64,000 bases of DNA from NCBI GenBank assembly GCA_934636245.1, contig CAKUAI010000018.1, positions 5,547-69,546 on the forward strand. The letters run 5' to 3'. The notes under the pieces are model-generated. The model had not been told where the DNA came from. It made no database searches and saw only the letters and a program-made list of their open reading frames with translations. This DNA comes from an uncultured Coriobacteriales bacterium (lineage in GTDB: Bacteria > Actinomycetota > Coriobacteriia > Coriobacteriales > UMGS124). The translations under genes were made by a program, and so were the position numbers. Below, piece by piece: positions 63,101 to 64,000 of this stretch. The stretch's first letter is position 1, and the number at the start of each line of letters is the position of its first letter.

Positions 63101-63647
63101 CAAGCGCCGCCCAGTCGTCGATCTGGCTGCTCACGGCCGCCATATAAAGCGACTGCTCGTCGCCCAGAGAGATACGGCCCGTGGTCTTGCCGCCGTCGAT
63201 GTCCACAAACGACACCGTGCGATCGTGATATTCGAGCGACATGGGGTTCTCGACCGCGCCGTACAGGTCACGGTCCATCGTGGCGCCCACGACGCGCGAG
63301 GTGACGTCGCGCAGCGTCTCGCCGGAAGTGGCGACCTGGGCCGAGGCAATCAAGGCGGCCAGGGACTCTTCGCCAGTGAGGGAGACCGCGTTGGGATCCG
63401 CGGCAACCGTCTGGCTTTCGGGCGAGCCGTCCGAGGCTGTATCCTCAGTCTGGCCTGCTGCCTGCTGTGGGCCCGTTTCGGCTTGGACGGCCTGCTGCAC
63501 GGGCGCGTCGGTCGCCTCGGAGGCGATGGCGCAGGAAAGCCCGGGCATCAACCCCATCCCGGCCAGCGACAACGCCAATGCGGAGACTGCGATTTTCTTG
63601 GGAAACATGCACTTCGCGACGTCCGCGGCAGACTGCGGCTTGCTCAT
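60153..63647 (-). CDS. Large secreted protein with aerolysin/ETX-MTX2-like domain and Pro/Glu/Ala repeats
   Basis: A 1164-residue protein. The start at 63647 follows AAGGAG; the signal peptide is ~15-40 (KKIAVSALALSLAGMGLMPG). Residues ~350-480 are Ser/Thr-rich with alternating hydrophobics (SVDVSLTKTSSETVSNSTSA; SITDSIDESVTVSTTLPAHT), as in aerolysin-like pore formers with an insertion loop. Ig-like domains follow (~720-835), a Pro/Glu/Ala repeat (~837-925), a helical domain (~940-1020), a second repeat (~1025-1080) and a C-terminal beta domain (FVGVWSYAAPDHTYELVID). There is no LPxTG. Pore formation is only a proposal; adhesion is the alternative. Confidence 0.75.
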   Translation of the reverse strand: MSKPQSAADVAKCMFPKKIAVSALALSLAGMGLMPGLSCAIASEATDAPVQQAVQAETGPQQAAGQTEDTASDGSPESQTVAADPNAVSLTGEESLAALIASAQVATSGETLRDVTSRVVGATMDRDLYGAVENPMSLEYHDRTVSFVDIDGGKTTGRISLGDEQSLYMAAVSSQIDDWAALAYNIFGYADTSNSKLYTDHAGNGFDRDFGPGGNYVDLYSALMTADGDGSTGKDCWRSSGLSYASSLAGAYNALTDTFAASLGGSHKTTGADVRGHLPIDALSSNTDNQTVIYSNVIQVDRAGSTPKYYVNGFGIAFYDFEVHPLSNDKVLNMAPEGSSGYEYQSKTDKKSFVTQSTNQGYDDASVDVSLTKTSSETVSNSTSASSSVSFGQQIGISGSYERKFGLADKNTAAISVSADISFEEAYSTAYSTESSITDSIDESVTVSTTLPAHTVACTEQTSSDATLVQSYDEPVGITFKVAIYSLNSECYQDSGGVASFSTAGYDQYTFCTLFGGGDSLTTDAQDALYMRAVEHVGEPSYEQAFGAVSTYGRYGHDKLISAIDWSSVLADHSNGSANMSGHLSDMVSTYPMSIDGATITIHAQSVDTVLMTAQPLYPIASIKVKWQFDRDKDMQVGDEMAISSTNVSRVSALDKDAVDYYGFVASSGEWKIVDAEGNEATSDVIDLVTDSVTHEQTVVAKAPGTAYVKYFIPENTYVDAYGNVSTNADIDSAAYKITVADPAFQGSIALSGAPQVTVGVADNLNTMAGVDVAAYDTTGKEVEATVQWEAQELALRGIELSADGTVLATQPGTFHVRAFIDGVFSDWIELVAVEAAAEPEVPADEGAPVEPEAPEEPQAPADEAAPAEDVTPAEPEAPADEGAQAAPEVPAEEAVPAADEAVPAEEGVPAEEGAPVEDAGLTQDGTEAPVLETTLGELADGVYQYGVTQGLISGNPEDGFSQQDYYTMGVLYCAASHMGMIPAETQAALDAYLDEHYGADQVQAWREQALTVLRDAGYIDAEGDAAEEAAPAEEAPVEETPADPVPEEAEPAEEAPAEEVAPVEEAPVEEPAPAPEELSGSPFVGVWSYAAPDHTYELVIDRQSPAAFIVWDRQDGLMGTWGEAGDGSATVTLGSATCTLSLDGDSLWVDYNGTPVQFVRSAW

Positions 63648-64000
63648 CGCGCGCTCCTTTCTCGAAAGTCGACGCCGACACGTCGACCAGCGGCAATCCA
63701 AGGAATTATATAGCGCAGAACGTTTCCAAATACACTCATGCCGGCCCGTGGACACGTCATTTTTGGGCCAAAATAGGTCAAAATTCGATTATAGAGCAAA
63801 ATCCATACCATATTGGCCAACCGTGGGCGCCGCGCCGCCCCATCAAAGCATACGACGGGCCCCGTCAGCGTTCGTTCTTGACAAGAGACTACCTGCCCGT
63901 TTCGTCGTCCTGGTTCGGGCGCGAAGGTGTGTTTAGTCAAGCATGCTTTTCGGAAATGTGCAGATGAAACTTTCGGGTTTGTGCTCGAAACTTTTTCGGG
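63648..64000. other. Gene-free right end of the window
   Basis: Upstream region of the large secreted protein. No gene or tRNA is seen. The last 36 bases hold two copies of a gaaactttcggg-like word (63965 and 63986), possibly the edge of a repeat outside the window. Confidence 0.4.

Noticed and set aside
59934..63713. A 1259-codon open frame opposite the large secreted protein
   Set aside because: Same shadow effect; composition is Gly/Arg/Val/His-rich with no ribosome site, and the minus strand has a signal peptide and good start.

Overview
The window is GC-rich (about 60-65% by eye) and reads as part of a strictly anaerobic actinobacterial chromosome, most likely class Coriobacteriia, family Eggerthellaceae (gut Eggerthella/Gordonibacter/Slackia/Adlercreutzia type). 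The reasons are several twin-arginine (Tat) exported redox or hydrolase proteins, a molybdopterin reductase operon with a TorD chaperone and a divergent LuxR regulator carrying a large membrane domain, and high-GC codon use. This is inference from gene content; no 16S or marker gene is present.

Layout. 0-6.4 kb: an MFS efflux protein cut by the window edge, a Uma2-type protein, a Tat-exported ferredoxin-like protein, an AlbA_2/HATPase gene with two ~130-bp direct repeats around it, and a PIN toxin/antitoxin pair. 6.5-19.3 kb: one nine-gene minus-strand operon, almost all overlapping, that is a Pel-type exopolysaccharide cluster (pelD, pelE, a DUF2194 deacetylase, pelF, pelG) extended by CotH, VTC, DUF4956 and DUF4832 genes. 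19.5-25.5 kb: tRNA-Gly(GCC), a secreted protein, and a three-gene signalling operon (a kinase-like protein lacking key residues, a histidine kinase and a NarL-type regulator). 26-30 kb: a zinc-ribbon protein, an HTH protein and a nucleoside hydrolase. 29.6-40.7 kb: a lipoprotein with two rhodanese domains, a YnjBCD-like ABC importer with a phosphotransferase, and a convergent operon of two TVP38/TMEM64 proteins, two TIGR04282/TIGR04283 glycosyltransferases and a CCG Fe-S protein. 41.6-43.1 kb: YigZ and an aldose-epimerase-like protein. 43.9-53.9 kb: a Mo-reductase operon (catalytic subunit, four-cluster ferredoxin, unknown protein, TorD, degenerate UvrD-like protein) with a divergent membrane-bound LuxR regulator. 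54-64 kb: two AAA-type ATPases (one frameshifted at a C8 tract), an HxlR regulator divergent from a Tat-exported metallo-beta-lactamase-like protein, a DUF4268 remnant, and a 1164-residue secreted protein with an aerolysin/ETX-MTX2-like stretch.

How the genes work together. The pel operon has all the parts of a c-di-GMP-controlled secretion synthase: a PelD receptor with an intact RxxD site, the PelF polymerase, the PelG transporter and a membrane-anchored deacetylase. The ynj/TVP38 region resembles the E. coli ydjXYZ-ynjABCDE locus joined to glycosyltransferases of the rSAM/selenodomain (arsenosugar) class, and is the best candidate for an undescribed pathway. The Mo-reductase operon and its divergent LuxR gene share a promoter region containing a perfect 8-3-8 palindrome.

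Non-coding structure is rich: a four-copy dispersed 63-bp repeat that keeps an open frame, two copies of a ~145-bp element with ~25-bp terminal inverted repeats, a palindromic array of ~41-bp units between two genes, and a ~190-bp alternating purine-pyrimidine tract upstream of ynjB.
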